Origin: Bacteroidetes bacterium GWE2_42_24
GTDB lineage: Bacteria > Bacteroidota > Bacteroidia > Bacteroidales > TTA-H9
Reading direction: 5' to 3'
Assembly: GCA_001768515.1 (NCBI GenBank)
Contig: MEOA01000035.1
Coordinates: 1 to 50,329, forward strand
Length of the DNA stretch: 50,329 nt
In this document: one piece after another, positions 34,401-43,810 of the stretch
Layout of the letters: the number at the start of each line of letters is the position of its first letter
Position numbering within the stretch: position 1 is the first letter of the stretch
Made by a program: the position numbers and the translations under genes
The notes under the pieces: model-generated
Database searches by the model: none
Told to the model about the DNA's origin: nothing
The model's input: only the letters and a program-made list of their open reading frames with translations

Positions 34401-34859
34401 ATGTACCGAATAGCGAATATAAAGCCAATAACCCTGATTGCAGTAGTCTTTGCAGTAGTCTTATCCTGTTCAAATCCGTCATCACAAGCAACCGGAGATT
34501 TCAGGGCTCAGGTGCAGGGATTTTCTCCAGATTCGGTATCTCTTATCTATCTGCACCAGAAAAGAGGGTGCAAGACTTGCCGTGCCATATCAGAAGCCAT
34601 GCAAAGGGCTGCAGTTCGGTTTAAAGCAACCGCGGTTGCTTTCCGTGACATTGACATCAATTCTGCCAAAGGAAAAGTGCTGGCGCAGCATTTTAATGTC
34701 AGTTATGCCGGAGTAGTGGTCTATCGACAAGACAATCAGAAATCCTATTTTACAAACATAACAGCCGACGCCTTTCTGTTCGCCACAACTCGTGCCGACA
34801 GTCTTGACATGATTATAGAAAGAACTGTTCGATCACATCTCAGTAAAATGGCAGAATAA
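34401..34859 (+). CDS. ArsF-like thioredoxin lipoprotein
   Basis: A 152-residue protein from ATG 34401. Lipobox VVLSC places the modified Cys at 23. The domain after it has LIYLHQKRGCKTCRAISEAM (Cys57-x2-Cys60) and VAFRDIDINSAKGKVLAQHFNVSYAGVVVY, arranged as in ArsF upstream but membrane-anchored. It may relay electrons to the other envelope thiol proteins. It is 7 bp after the CC thioredoxin gene, and a bidirectional terminator follows. Confidence 0.65.
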   Translation: MYRIANIKPITLIAVVFAVVLSCSNPSSQATGDFRAQVQGFSPDSVSLIYLHQKRGCKTCRAISEAMQRAAVRFKATAVAFRDIDINSAKGKVLAQHFNVSYAGVVVYRQDNQKSYFTNITADAFLFATTRADSLDMIIERTVRSHLSKMAE

Positions 34860-34877
34860 GGAATTCGCAATGAAAAC

Positions 34878-34913
34878 AAAGCGCTCCGGACAATTACAGT
34901 CCGGAGCGCTTTT
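34878..34913. terminator. Bidirectional intrinsic terminator
   Basis: AAAGCGCTCCGGAC (34878-34891) and GTCCGGAGCGCTTT (34900-34913, allowing the G at 34899 in the loop edge) form a near-perfect 14-bp GC-rich stem bounded by A and T runs. It lies between convergent genes (ArsF-like lipoprotein and ACR3) and should stop both transcripts. Confidence 0.85.
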
Positions 34914-34921
34914 CAGTAATT

Positions 34922-35992
34922 TTAATGGATATGAAAATACTGTCGTTTAAACCAGAATGCCACATTCACCAGCGCAATCATTACAGGAACTTCAACCAAA
35001 GGACCAATGACCGCTGCAAAAGCCTCCCCGGAATTAATGCCGAAGACTGCAATGGCAACAGCGATTGCCAATTCGAAATTGTTACTTGCTGCTGTAAATG
35101 AGAGCGTGGTTGATTGGGCGTAATTGGCACCAATAGCCTTACTCATAAAAAAAGATCCGATAAACATGAGCAGGAAATAGATCAACAGTGGAATCGCAAT
35201 CAGCACTACATCAAGCGGTATCTTCACGATATACTCCCCTTTAAGAGAAAACATCACTACGATGGTAAACAATAGCGCGATGAGGGTAAGCGGGCTAATT
35301 CTCGGAATAAACTTCGTGTGGTACCACTCCTTGCTTTTTACCCTAATGAGGATTAACCTTGTAAGGAAACCCGCGAGAAAAGGAATTCCCAGGTATATAA
35401 ACACGCTCTCGGCTATTTGGGCAATCGTAATTGCACCTACCGATTCATTGGTAGGAATACCAAACCATGCCGGAGCAATGGCAATGAAGAAATAGGCATA
35501 GACCGAGAAGAAAAGCACCTGAAACAGACTGTTTAAAGCCACTAAACCGGCTGCATATTGAGTATCGCCTTTGGCCAGGTCATTCCACACAATCACCATG
35601 GCAATGCAACGTGCCAGTCCAATCATAATCAGTCCATATACATAAGGCAGATTGGCATTGTTCTCACCGGGAAACACCTTGAAAAGCAAAACAGCCAGAG
35701 CAAACATCAGTACAGGTCCTATAACCCAGTTCTGAATCAGAGATAACGTCAATACCCTTGTATTGCGAAACACTTCACCCAATTCTTCATACTTCACCTT
35801 TGCCAGCGGGGGATACATCATCACGATGAGTCCGATGGCAATGGGAATATTGGTTGTACCTGATGAAAGGCTGTTCCAGAAAACTGCAATTCCCGGGCTC
35901 AGCCATCCGGCCATTACCCCGGCAAACATGGCCAGAAATATCCATAAGGTAAGGTAACGGTCGAGAAAATTTAAACGTTTTCTTCCTGGCAT
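34922..35992 (-). CDS. acr3: ACR3-family arsenite efflux permease
   Basis: A 356-residue membrane protein with about ten hydrophobic helices. It exports As(III) using the proton-motive force. The conserved [20 protein letters not shown] places the essential Cys at 129, and [20 protein letters not shown] holds the conserved transmembrane segment near the C-terminus. It is the last gene of the arsR-rhodanese-arsM-acr3 set and starts 9 bp after arsM. No arsC is present in the window. Confidence 0.92.
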   Translation of the reverse strand: MPGRKRLNFLDRYLTLWIFLAMFAGVMAGWLSPGIAVFWNSLSSGTTNIPIAIGLIVMMYPPLAKVKYEELGEVFRNTRVLTLSLIQNWVIGPVLMFALAVLLFKVFPGENNANLPYVYGLIMIGLARCIAMVIVWNDLAKGDTQYAAGLVALNSLFQVLFFSVYAYFFIAIAPAWFGIPTNESVGAITIAQIAESVFIYLGIPFLAGFLTRLILIRVKSKEWYHTKFIPRISPLTLIALLFTIVVMFSLKGEYIVKIPLDVVLIAIPLLIYFLLMFIGSFFMSKAIGANYAQSTTLSFTAASNNFELAIAVAIAVFGINSGEAFAAVIGPLVEVPVMIALVNVAFWFKRQYFHIH

Positions 35993-36001
35993 GGCTAAGG
36001 G

Positions 36002-36808
36002 TTATTTAGTTTTAAAAGCTGATACCGTGATGCTGAAAATGCCAGTTCCTGTAGTACCCATCGCATCAATATCATCGGCCGACATATAATTCAGCAATAT
36101 TTCGCGGGGGAGTTCAATCGCTTTCTTTTTATGCACAGTGATGCCGTCAAATCCTGTTTTCTTTATAATACCAAGGTAATCATCGATAGCAATAGCTCCC
36201 GAAACACATCCCACATACATCTCGGCATCGGCGTGCAACTTTTCAGGAAGTTCACCCTGAATCACCACATCGGAAACACAGAAATGACCTTCCTGTTTCA
36301 GTACACGATGAATCTGCCTGAACGCTTTTTCCTTATCAGGAACCAGATTGAGCACACAGTTGGAAACCACAACATCATAAGTACTGTCGGGCAATGGCAT
36401 CTCTTCGATATCACCCTGGACAAACTCCACGTTGGAGTAGCCCATTTTCAAATTGTTGGCACGTGCCAGTTTCAGCATTTCCTTCGTGAAGTCAAGACCG
36501 GTAACATGTCCTGTATCTCCGACGATTGAACGGGCCACAAAACAGTCGTTCCCTGCCCCACTTCCAAGGTCAAGCACAGCATCACCAGCTTTAATCCCGG
36601 CAAATTCTGTTGGCAAACCACATCCTAAACCTAAGTCTGCATCAGGATTGTAACCTTCCATCTGCTTGTAGTCGTCGTTGAACACACTATAATCGACTGT
36701 TGAACAGCAGCCGCCAACACCACAGCACGACGACTGATTTTGGGCTTTCGACTGACGGGCAATCTGTCCGTATTTTTCTTTTACAACATTTTTAATATTC
36801 TCGTCCAT
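36002..36808 (-). CDS. arsM: Arsenite S-adenosylmethionine methyltransferase
   Basis: A 268-residue As(III) methyltransferase. The SAM-binding motif is VLDLGSGAGND (residues 78-88). The three As-binding cysteines are Cys63 (LGCGLP), Cys151 (SNCVLNLVPDK) and Cys201 (YVGCVSGA). An N-terminal Cys cluster SSCCGVGGCC is typical. The in-frame ATG at 36835 adds nine atypical residues, so I use 36808. It makes methylated arsenicals, which here could be partners for ArsG. Confidence 0.93.
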   Translation of the reverse strand: MDENIKNVVKEKYGQIARQSKAQNQSSCCGVGGCCSTVDYSVFNDDYKQMEGYNPDADLGLGCGLPTEFAGIKAGDAVLDLGSGAGNDCFVARSIVGDTGHVTGLDFTKEMLKLARANNLKMGYSNVEFVQGDIEEMPLPDSTYDVVVSNCVLNLVPDKEKAFRQIHRVLKQEGHFCVSDVVIQGELPEKLHADAEMYVGCVSGAIAIDDYLGIIKKTGFDGITVHKKKAIELPREILLNYMSADDIDAMGTTGTGIFSITVSAFKTK

Positions 36809-37078
36809 AACATAAAACTTAAAGGTTAATTTCAATTTCTCTCAAGATAAATATCATTGCAAAATAGCCAGGTACTATGAAGATAAATTAAATCGCCATC
36901 GACCACCAAAAGTCAATACTCCTCCTTAATAGTAATGGGAAGAGAAAAAAGAAGATGAGTGAAGGGATTGCCAAAATATCTCATGAATAAGCACGATTGT
37001 TGCCAATTATGGCAGAAATTTGATGAGGTTACAGATCATTTTACCTGGCTTTTAATATAATTATACGCTTACTAATTA

Positions 37079-37498
37079 TTATTGCTTGTTTCTTCTTTTA
37101 AGTTTACAGGCACAAGCTCCTTCAAGCCGTTCACTGATATTGGTCTTCAAGGGTAATTCATCCCGCTCCCACTCTACAAGGCCACCGGCCAGGTTGGCAA
37201 TGTTTACATAACCCCTTTTCAACAGAACCAACATAGCCTCATGACTTCTGATTCCTGCGGAGTCGGCCAGAATAAGAGGTTTGTCAAAAGGCAATTCGTT
37301 TAGCCTCTCATGTAATTGGCTTAGCGGAAGATAAACCACTTCCGGCACATCAAACAACTTGTAAGAGGTCAGGTAAGGTTCTCTGACATCAACCAATACA
37401 ATATGGCGTTCAACGCACTCCTGCCAGGCATCCCTTGGCGAGAGATTTAAAATCCCGCCACTGACAAAACCCTTTTCTGAAAACAAATCGTTTTGCAT
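37079..37498 (-). CDS. Rhodanese-like protein lacking catalytic Cys
   Basis: A 139-residue single rhodanese domain. The CDC25-like loop reads LADSAGIRS, so the catalytic Cys position (C-x-x-G-x-R-S) is Asp79. Other fold markers remain: VLVDVREP, YLPLSQL, NIANLAGGLVEWERDELP. The C-terminus adds GACACKLKRR, a C-x-C pair. It cannot act as a standard sulfurtransferase through the loop, but could bind thiol-reactive metalloid through the C-terminal pair. It is 27 bp after arsR2. Confidence 0.75.
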   Translation of the reverse strand: MQNDLFSEKGFVSGGILNLSPRDAWQECVERHIVLVDVREPYLTSYKLFDVPEVVYLPLSQLHERLNELPFDKPLILADSAGIRSHEAMLVLLKRGYVNIANLAGGLVEWERDELPLKTNISERLEGACACKLKRRNKQ

Positions 37499-37525
37499 AA
37501 CATGCAGTTCTTTTTTACATAATCA

Positions 37526-37873
37526 TCACTTTCCTGTCTCACAACCTGATGTACATGGCACCTCAACAGCTTGCACCTGACGAAAGAAGCTTTCAAACAT
37601 TTCAAGATACTTACCAATTGAAGGGCAGCATAAACAATAATTCACCTTCAGTCCGTCAATCTCTCCGTGTATCAGGCCCAGATTGCGTAACTCTTTCAGG
37701 TGTTGTGAGACCGTTGTGCGGCTAAGGGGCAGAAACTCTGAGATATCCCCAGTAATACAGGCTGGCGTCTCAGCCAGATATTTAAGGATAGCCAGTCTTG
37801 CAGGATGAGAAATAACCCGTGCAAAACGAGCCAGTTGCTGCAAATCATCGGGGAAAACTTCTTTCTTAATCAT
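37526..37873 (-). CDS. arsR: Second ArsR-family repressor
   Basis: A 115-residue winged-helix protein. FARVISHPARLAILKYLAETPACITGDISEFLPLSRTTVSQHLKELRNLGLIHGE is the family core. Cysteines in YCLCCP and the C-terminal PCTSGCETG are candidate As(III) ligands, different in position from those of the first ArsR. It heads the leftward rhodanese/arsM/acr3 operon and probably represses it. Confidence 0.88.
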   Translation of the reverse strand: MIKKEVFPDDLQQLARFARVISHPARLAILKYLAETPACITGDISEFLPLSRTTVSQHLKELRNLGLIHGEIDGLKVNYCLCCPSIGKYLEMFESFFRQVQAVEVPCTSGCETGK

Positions 37874-37891
37874 AACTTATGTTTAATGACG

Positions 37892-37899
37892 CAAAAATA
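37892..37899 (-). promoter_or_regulatory. Candidate -7 element for the leftward ars operon
   Basis: The minus strand reads TATTTTTG, matching TAnnTTTG, 19 bp before the arsR2 start. TTTG on the minus strand at 37916-37919 could be the -33, but the spacer is only 16 nt. No clean operator is seen. Confidence 0.4.
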
Positions 37900-38070
37900 C
37901 GACATAAAATGATTCCAAAACATTATGCCGGATATTTTCAAAAAAAAAGTGTAAAAAGAAACCTGATAGCTGAAGAGAGAGAGAATAACCACTCTTGTTA
38001 ATTCAGGAACCGGTACCGCATCCTACGATCGGACAGGACACAAGATGAGTCGGGAAAACAGACAAAATCA

Positions 38071-38394
38071 TTAAAATGTAACTGATATACTTTGTACAGT
38101 CCTGCAAAGATCGTTAGTATTGCACCAGGGTGCTGCCCCAATTTGGTCATCACCGGAGCTCTCTGCTGTAATCACCGCCCCCACCCTGAACAAAGGATCA
38201 TTGGTTTCATAAGGAACCTTGTAGGAAATTTGAATGTTAGTAGTTCCTTCCGCTAAACCGGTAATCACATGGGTTGAAACCATGGGGCAGAAAGCACCAT
38301 AATGACGCTCATAGACATAGAAGGTTGCAAAATAGTTCTCGGCCGAACCAATGTCGTTGATTGTTAATTCTATGTTGATTGTTTGAACATCCAA
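38071..38394 (-). CDS. Small protein of unknown function
   Basis: A 107-residue open frame with beta-rich, alternating-hydrophobic composition and no signal peptide. It has four cysteines, in FCPMV and PWCNTNDLCRT. I do not recognise it. It is isolated, with 197 bp to arsR2 and over 400 bp to the AraC gene, so it may be a fragment of a larger gene or a true small protein. Confidence 0.4.
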   Translation of the reverse strand: MDVQTINIELTINDIGSAENYFATFYVYERHYGAFCPMVSTHVITGLAEGTTNIQISYKVPYETNDPLFRVGAVITAESSGDDQIGAAPWCNTNDLCRTVQSISVTF

Positions 38395-38837
38395 TGTAAT
38401 GAAGATATATTTCAGAAAACTTGTGAGTGTGAGCTATAAAAGAACCCTTGTAAATACAAATGATGAATTACCAGATTACAATACTATATTGATTGATTAT
38501 GTTGACGCTAATGCGAGAGATAACTTATGACGGGGTGAGTATGATAGTTCTACACCTATATCTTGATTGAACCATATAACCAGACCCGATGATTTTTGAA
38601 AGGTTGCCTAATGAGTTTATTTTAATCCAGGCAGGAGACGATTCCATTTATACAGTAGCTTTGTTTGCCACTGACATTCAAACTCTAAGATTATTATGTT
38701 TTGTATTACACATCACATGAATGAGGCCTTATTTAAAGCATTTATCCTACACCCGGTAATTTTTAAGAAGCAACACAGTTTATGGTATCGATCTCATTCC
38801 CGCGTATCCTTACCTTTGCAAAACCAATGACCCTACT
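38395..38837. other. Spacer upstream of the AraC regulator
   Basis: About 440 bp, AT-rich. It contains TACCTTTG at 38811-38818, a full -7 match 19 bp before the AraC start; no convincing -33 is at the expected distance. Nothing else is seen. Confidence 0.45.
38811..38818 (+). promoter_or_regulatory. Candidate -7 element for the AraC gene
   Basis: TACCTTTG matches TAnnTTTG and lies 19 bp before the ATG at 38838, implying a short leader. The -33 is not recognisable. Confidence 0.4.
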
Positions 38838-39656
38838 ATGCATTTCCGGTATTTCGCCCCATCTCCCCCCCTTGCACCTTTTATCAGCCACTACTGGCTG
38901 CTTGAAAGTGATCCCGGCGATGGCAATATCGGAGAACGGGTAGTACCTACGGGCCATATTGAAATGATGTTTCATTACCGCAAGCCATTCGTTGTTCACG
39001 ATCCGCTAGGGGTCATTACATATCAGCCAAAATCCATGGTCAGTGGTCTCACCGGCAAATGGTGTGATGCTGTTACACAAGGCGATTCGGGTGTATTGGC
39101 CGTAGCCTTCTTCCCTTTCAGTGCCTGTCGCTTTTTCCGCTTTCCACTCACTGAAATCGAAGAGAAAAGCATTGCCCTTAACGACCTCTTCAGCTATGAA
39201 ATACATCACCTGGAAGAACAACTGGGGGAGGCTGTTGGACAAAACCACCGTCTTGCAATCATCGAACAGTTTCTGCTTTCAAAACTCCTGCCCGATCCGG
39301 GGTATGATTTCTTTCTAATCCGCCAAACTATACAGCGCATCAAACAATATCAGGCTCAGGTGAGTGTGACTTCTCTGGCTGCTGAAATGGCAGTCACACC
39401 CCGCACGTTGGAGCGAAAGTTCGCTTCATTGGTTGGTAAATCACCCAAGCAATACCTCCGGATAGCACGGTTTCTGGAAACCATCAAGGGGCTGGGGAAA
39501 GCCCGGGGAGAAGCACTGACACAACATGCCTGCCAAAACGGGTATTTCGATCAGGCGCATTTAATCCACGACTTCCGTGACCTTTCGGGCTACACTCCTA
39601 CCGAATTTCTCAACTCCTGCAACCAGGACAATACCATAGAAGAGATCACAGGATAA
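38838..39656 (+). CDS. AraC-family transcriptional regulator
   Basis: A 272-residue regulator. The N-terminal MHFRYFAPSPPLAPFISHYW matches the sensor domain (DUF6597 type) of this AraC subgroup. The C-terminal double HTH includes VTSLAAEMAVTPRTLERKF and CQNGYFDQAHLIHDFRDLSGYTPTEFL. It is 85 bp upstream of the exporter genes on the same strand, and likely controls them in response to a small molecule. Confidence 0.88.
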   Translation: MHFRYFAPSPPLAPFISHYWLLESDPGDGNIGERVVPTGHIEMMFHYRKPFVVHDPLGVITYQPKSMVSGLTGKWCDAVTQGDSGVLAVAFFPFSACRFFRFPLTEIEEKSIALNDLFSYEIHHLEEQLGEAVGQNHRLAIIEQFLLSKLLPDPGYDFFLIRQTIQRIKQYQAQVSVTSLAAEMAVTPRTLERKFASLVGKSPKQYLRIARFLETIKGLGKARGEALTQHACQNGYFDQAHLIHDFRDLSGYTPTEFLNSCNQDNTIEEITG

Positions 39657-39707
39657 TCCTCTCTGCTTTTTGTCGCGTTTTTACAATTCTGCATGAATGG
39701 ATGCCGC

Positions 39708-39715
39708 TACTTTTG
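39708..39715 (+). promoter_or_regulatory. Candidate -7 element for the exporter operon
   Basis: TACTTTTG matches TAnnTTTG, 26 bp before the ATG at 39742. The -33 box is poor, which would fit an AraC-activated promoter, though that is an inference. Confidence 0.4.
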
Positions 39716-39741
39716 CGTCACTATTCAAATAACCATCCATC

Positions 39742-40506
39742 ATGTCAGAAATTGAAATCAGGGCACTAAAAAAGCACTACAAAGGTGGCGTCGAAGCACT
39801 TAAAACAATTACCCTGAACATAGAGCGCGGCAGCTTCTTTGCCTTGCTTGGGCCTAACGGCGCAGGAAAGTCAACACTCGTTGGCATCATGACCACCCTA
39901 ATCAGAAAAGACGCCGGTGATATCATTATCGGCGGCCTTGACCCGGAAAAAGAAACAGCTGCCATCCAACGCTATATTGGGGCTGCCTCACAGGAGAATG
40001 AACTTGATCCTGCAGAAACACCGTTCAATTTGCTTCGCTTTCAGGGACGACTTTTCGGTTTGCATTATGCCGAATCGCGCGAACGTGCCGAAGAACTCAT
40101 TATCCAGTTTGGTCTTGAAAACGAGAAACACAAGAAAACAGCTTCTCTCTCGGGAGGCAATAAACGTCGCCTTCATTGTGCACTGGCACTTGTACATCGC
40201 CCCAGAGTACTCTTTCTCGACGAACCAACCGTAGGGATGGATCCACTGGCCAGAGAAACTTTCTGGCATGTAATTACGTCACTTAACCACAAAGATGGGG
40301 TCACGATCATGCTTACCACCCAATACCTCGAAGAGGCTGACCGCCATGCTTCTGAAATGGCTCTGATCATTGATGGCACAATTCATTTTCAGGGAACAGT
40401 GCAAGCTTTCAAGCAAAATGTTAATGCCGGCGATGATGCCTCCCTCGAGGACAACTACCTGAAATACACAAAATCACTTAATAACACTAAATACATCAAT
40501 TCATGA
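39742..40506 (+). CDS. ABC transporter ATP-binding protein (DrrA-like)
   Basis: A 254-residue ATPase. Walker A is GPNGAGKST (about residues 38-46), the signature is LSGGNKRRL, Walker B is VLFLDEPTVGMDP, followed by TTQYLEEADR. This is the drug/antibiotic-export type that pairs with a separate ABC-2 permease. It overlaps the permease gene by 4 bp. Confidence 0.9.
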   Translation: MSEIEIRALKKHYKGGVEALKTITLNIERGSFFALLGPNGAGKSTLVGIMTTLIRKDAGDIIIGGLDPEKETAAIQRYIGAASQENELDPAETPFNLLRFQGRLFGLHYAESRERAEELIIQFGLENEKHKKTASLSGGNKRRLHCALALVHRPRVLFLDEPTVGMDPLARETFWHVITSLNHKDGVTIMLTTQYLEEADRHASEMALIIDGTIHFQGTVQAFKQNVNAGDDASLEDNYLKYTKSLNNTKYINS

Positions 40507-41264
40507 ACACAGCCGACCTGCTTCTTATCCGAAGGGGAGTTACCAAACTGATATTTCGCCCTGAAGCCCCCTTGATGGGATTTGGAATGAGTCTCTTCTT
40601 CCTTATTGTCTACAACGCCGGTATTGGTGGTGTTGGCTTTCTGGATGCCTTTGGTCCCAACGGCTATTTTGCCTTCATCTTCCCGATCGCGCTTGTTTCA
40701 CTTGCCATGGGGTCATCCGCCGGAGCCAGCCAGACGCTCAATGCCGACATGCAATCCGGTTATTTCCGTCGCATGTACCTTAGTCCTGCCTCGCGAAAAG
40801 TACTCATTGCCGCCCCCATGCTGGCCGACATCCTCTCTACCCTCATCTTCTCGGCGCTTATCATCATGATTGGGGCGCTATTTGCCCTGCCTTTTCGATT
40901 TGGTGTCCTCTCCATACTCGGAGTACTACTCCTCTCGATGCTTTGGGCCATCACCTTATGCGGATTCTCAACCGGCGTGATGATTCGTACCGGGAGGCAT
41001 CAAAGCGCGGCTATCATCACCAATACAGTCTTCCCTCTGATATTTCTCTCCACTACATATATGCCACGCGAATTGATTACCTCTGAATGGCTTCTCACCG
41101 CTTCATGGGGTAACCCGGTAACTTATGTCCTCGAAGGTATGAGGTTCCTCCTCGCCGGGACCTCTTCAGGCTATTTCTTCACCATAGCTGTTGCTGTTTT
41201 GGGAATTACGTCGCTCATATCGGTTACTTTTGCAATCAGAAGTGCCCACAATATAAAATTCTGA
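40503..41264 (+). CDS. ABC-2 type transporter permease (DrrB-like)
   Basis: A 253-residue membrane protein with six hydrophobic segments. PEAPLMGFGMSLFFLIVYNAG and FPLIFLSTTYMPRELI are typical of ABC-2 permeases. It overlaps the ATPase gene by 4 bp and ends 4 bp before the UvrA-like gene, so the three should be co-translated. Confidence 0.88.
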   Translation: MNTADLLLIRRGVTKLIFRPEAPLMGFGMSLFFLIVYNAGIGGVGFLDAFGPNGYFAFIFPIALVSLAMGSSAGASQTLNADMQSGYFRRMYLSPASRKVLIAAPMLADILSTLIFSALIIMIGALFALPFRFGVLSILGVLLLSMLWAITLCGFSTGVMIRTGRHQSAAIITNTVFPLIFLSTTYMPRELITSEWLLTASWGNPVTYVLEGMRFLLAGTSSGYFFTIAVAVLGITSLISVTFAIRSAHNIKF

Positions 41265-41268
41265 AAAT

Positions 41269-43524
41269 ATGACACATCATGATATCATCATTCAGAACGC
41301 GCACACCAACAACCTCCAAAATATCAGTCTTTCAATTCCGAAACACCGGTTGGTAGTATTTACGGGAGTATCTGGATCCGGAAAATCGTCATTATTGTTC
41401 GATACAGTTTATACAGAGGCACGACGGCAACTTATCGAAACCTTCTCCACCTTTGCCCGCACCAGGATGCCAAAACTTTCACGTCCCGATGTTGACGATA
41501 TCAGGAACCTATCCACAGCTATCGTAATCGACCAGAAGCGTATGGGGAACAACCTGCGCAGTACTGTCGGTACGGCTACCGAAATCAACACCTATCTGCG
41601 ATTGCTCTATTCGCGCGTTGCACAACCGGGTATTGGCCCCTCCTTTTATTTCTCGTTCAATCACCCCGAGGGGATGTGCCCCTATTGTCATGGTCTGGGC
41701 AAGAAGGTAACGATCAACCTTGAATTATTCCTTAACCAGAATCTTAGCCTGCGCGAAGGAGCAATCACGCACCCCCATTATAAAAAAGGCGGTTTCATGT
41801 GGAAGGAACTCATCGCCACTAACCTTTTTGATAATGACAAAAAGCTACACGATTTCACGGGGGATGAAATCAGATGTCTGCTATATTCCGAACCCTTTGC
41901 CATCAAAGACTCGAAACAAATATTAGCCTACACCAAAAACTTTGAAGGTATTGCCCGGAAACTGGTCAATGCTGTCACCGGAAAAGCAGAAGATGAATTA
42001 CCCGACGATGAAAAGAACGCCTATTCCCGCTATTTCATCTATGCCCAATGCGACCAATGTAACGGAAGCAGGCTAAACGAAAGAGCCCGGTCTGTAACCC
42101 TGAACGGTCTCTCCATTGATGCCTTGTGTCGGCTGGAGCTTACAGAGGTATTAAGCTTTCTCAGCACAATCAGCGATGATATCTCACGTCCAGTATTGCG
42201 TAAAGCCCTCTTTCTGCTCGAACAACTAATAGAAATTGGTGTAGGTTATCTGTCACTCGATCGCCCTGTATCAACTCTCTCAGGGGGTGAATCACAACGG
42301 GTAAAGATGGCACGGCAACTCGATTGCAATCTTACTGATTTGCTCTATGTCCTTGACGAACCTTCCATAGGACTCCATCCCCGTGATACCGAAAAACTTC
42401 TCGCCATCCTTTTCCGGCTAAAGGAAAAGGGAAATAGTGTCTTTGTTGTGGAACATGATCCCGACATCATCAATGCCGCTGAATGGATTATCGATATGGG
42501 ACCGGGAGCAGGAAGACAGGGCGGTGTTGTGGTTTATAACGGTGAAGCGTCCGGATTAAAGATGACAGACAGCATTACCGCCAAATTCCTGAATAGACCC
42601 AAAATGGAATTCTACAAACGCAGAAAACCGCATGGATTCTATGATATCAGGGGAGCCAGCCTCAACAACCTGAAGAACGTTAGTACAAAGATACCCATCG
42701 GGATCCTTACCTGCATTACAGGCGTTGCCGGCAGCGGTAAGAGCAGCCTCATCCATGGATGTTTTACAGCCGCCCATCCCGAAGCAGTCATTATCGACCA
42801 GTCGCCAATTGGAAAAACTTCACGGGCAAACGCTGCCACCTACATTGGAGTGTTTGATCTGATAAGGAAAGAATTTGCCAAGGCCACACATAATGATGCT
42901 TCTCTGTTCAGTTTCAACTCGAAAGGGGCCTGTCCTAAATGCAACGGACAAGGAACCCTGAGCTTCGAACTCCATTTCCTCGATGCTGTGAAAACGGTAT
43001 GCGATGCATGTGAAGGACAACGTTACCATGCCGATGTACTCAACCTGAAGATGCAGGGACATACTATCGCCGATGTACTCGACATGACAATCAACCAGGC
43101 CAGAGAGTTTTTCGCGGAAAAGACCATCCAAAAACACCTCAGCCTGTTGCAGGAGGTCGGGCTCGGCTACCTTAAACTCGGGCAATCGCTCAGCACACTA
43201 TCAGGCGGTGAATCACAAAGGCTGAAGATTGCCTCCGAGCTTAACCATGAATCCAACATCTACATCATGGACGAGCCAACAACAGGGCTTCACCTTTCTG
43301 ATACCATGAACTTCTTCCGCATTGTAAACCGTTTGGTAGAAAACCACAATACCGTGATTATCATCGAACACAACCCCGACATCATCCGGCAGGCCGACTG
43401 GATCATTGATATGGGGCCTGAAGGAGGAAGAAAAGGCGGAGAAATACTATTCGAGGGGACGCCTGAAGATTTGGTAAAGTGCCCGCACTCATATACCGGG
43501 CATTACCTGACTGAATACATCTGA
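41269..43524 (+). CDS. Short UvrA-like ABC ATPase (DrrC-like drug resistance type)
   Basis: A 751-residue UvrA homologue, about 200 residues shorter than housekeeping UvrA. Both ABC cassettes are complete: GVSGSGKSSLLFDT, LSGGESQRVKMARQL and LYVLDEPSIGLHP in the first; GVAGSGKSSLIHG, LSGGESQRLKIASEL and IYIMDEPTTGLHL in the second. The Zn modules CPYCHGLG...CDQCNGSR and CPKCNGQG...CDACEGQ remain. The insertion that binds UvrB is reduced. Next to an ABC-2 drug exporter, it resembles DrrC of daunorubicin resistance, which removes intercalated drug from DNA. Confidence 0.85.
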   Translation: MTHHDIIIQNAHTNNLQNISLSIPKHRLVVFTGVSGSGKSSLLFDTVYTEARRQLIETFSTFARTRMPKLSRPDVDDIRNLSTAIVIDQKRMGNNLRSTVGTATEINTYLRLLYSRVAQPGIGPSFYFSFNHPEGMCPYCHGLGKKVTINLELFLNQNLSLREGAITHPHYKKGGFMWKELIATNLFDNDKKLHDFTGDEIRCLLYSEPFAIKDSKQILAYTKNFEGIARKLVNAVTGKAEDELPDDEKNAYSRYFIYAQCDQCNGSRLNERARSVTLNGLSIDALCRLELTEVLSFLSTISDDISRPVLRKALFLLEQLIEIGVGYLSLDRPVSTLSGGESQRVKMARQLDCNLTDLLYVLDEPSIGLHPRDTEKLLAILFRLKEKGNSVFVVEHDPDIINAAEWIIDMGPGAGRQGGVVVYNGEASGLKMTDSITAKFLNRPKMEFYKRRKPHGFYDIRGASLNNLKNVSTKIPIGILTCITGVAGSGKSSLIHGCFTAAHPEAVIIDQSPIGKTSRANAATYIGVFDLIRKEFAKATHNDASLFSFNSKGACPKCNGQGTLSFELHFLDAVKTVCDACEGQRYHADVLNLKMQGHTIADVLDMTINQAREFFAEKTIQKHLSLLQEVGLGYLKLGQSLSTLSGGESQRLKIASELNHESNIYIMDEPTTGLHLSDTMNFFRIVNRLVENHNTVIIIEHNPDIIRQADWIIDMGPEGGRKGGEILFEGTPEDLVKCPHSYTGHYLTEYI

Positions 43525-43810
43525 CAGTAAACGAAATTAGATGAATGGTATTGAATCCGGTATTTCAGATTCAAGGAAGGATTGTATTAAAAACCGGCAC
43601 CCTACGCCAGATGTATTTCCAATAACAGAATGGTTACCAAACCACTATAACAATTCCGTGTGTCTGATCCGCCCACCTGTGTGCCCTACAAGTACAATCA
43701 TTACAAATGAAATAACCGCGATAGTCAGTAACTAATATAAGACAACCTTCCCACCAGCGTTTGGCATGGCGGTAAGTTCAGGCACCATTAGTTGTGTGTA
43801 CAATACTCCT

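Noticed and set aside
41269..43524. Housekeeping excinuclease UvrA
   Set aside because: It is about 200 residues short, and its linkage to an ABC-2 exporter fits the drug-resistance subtype.
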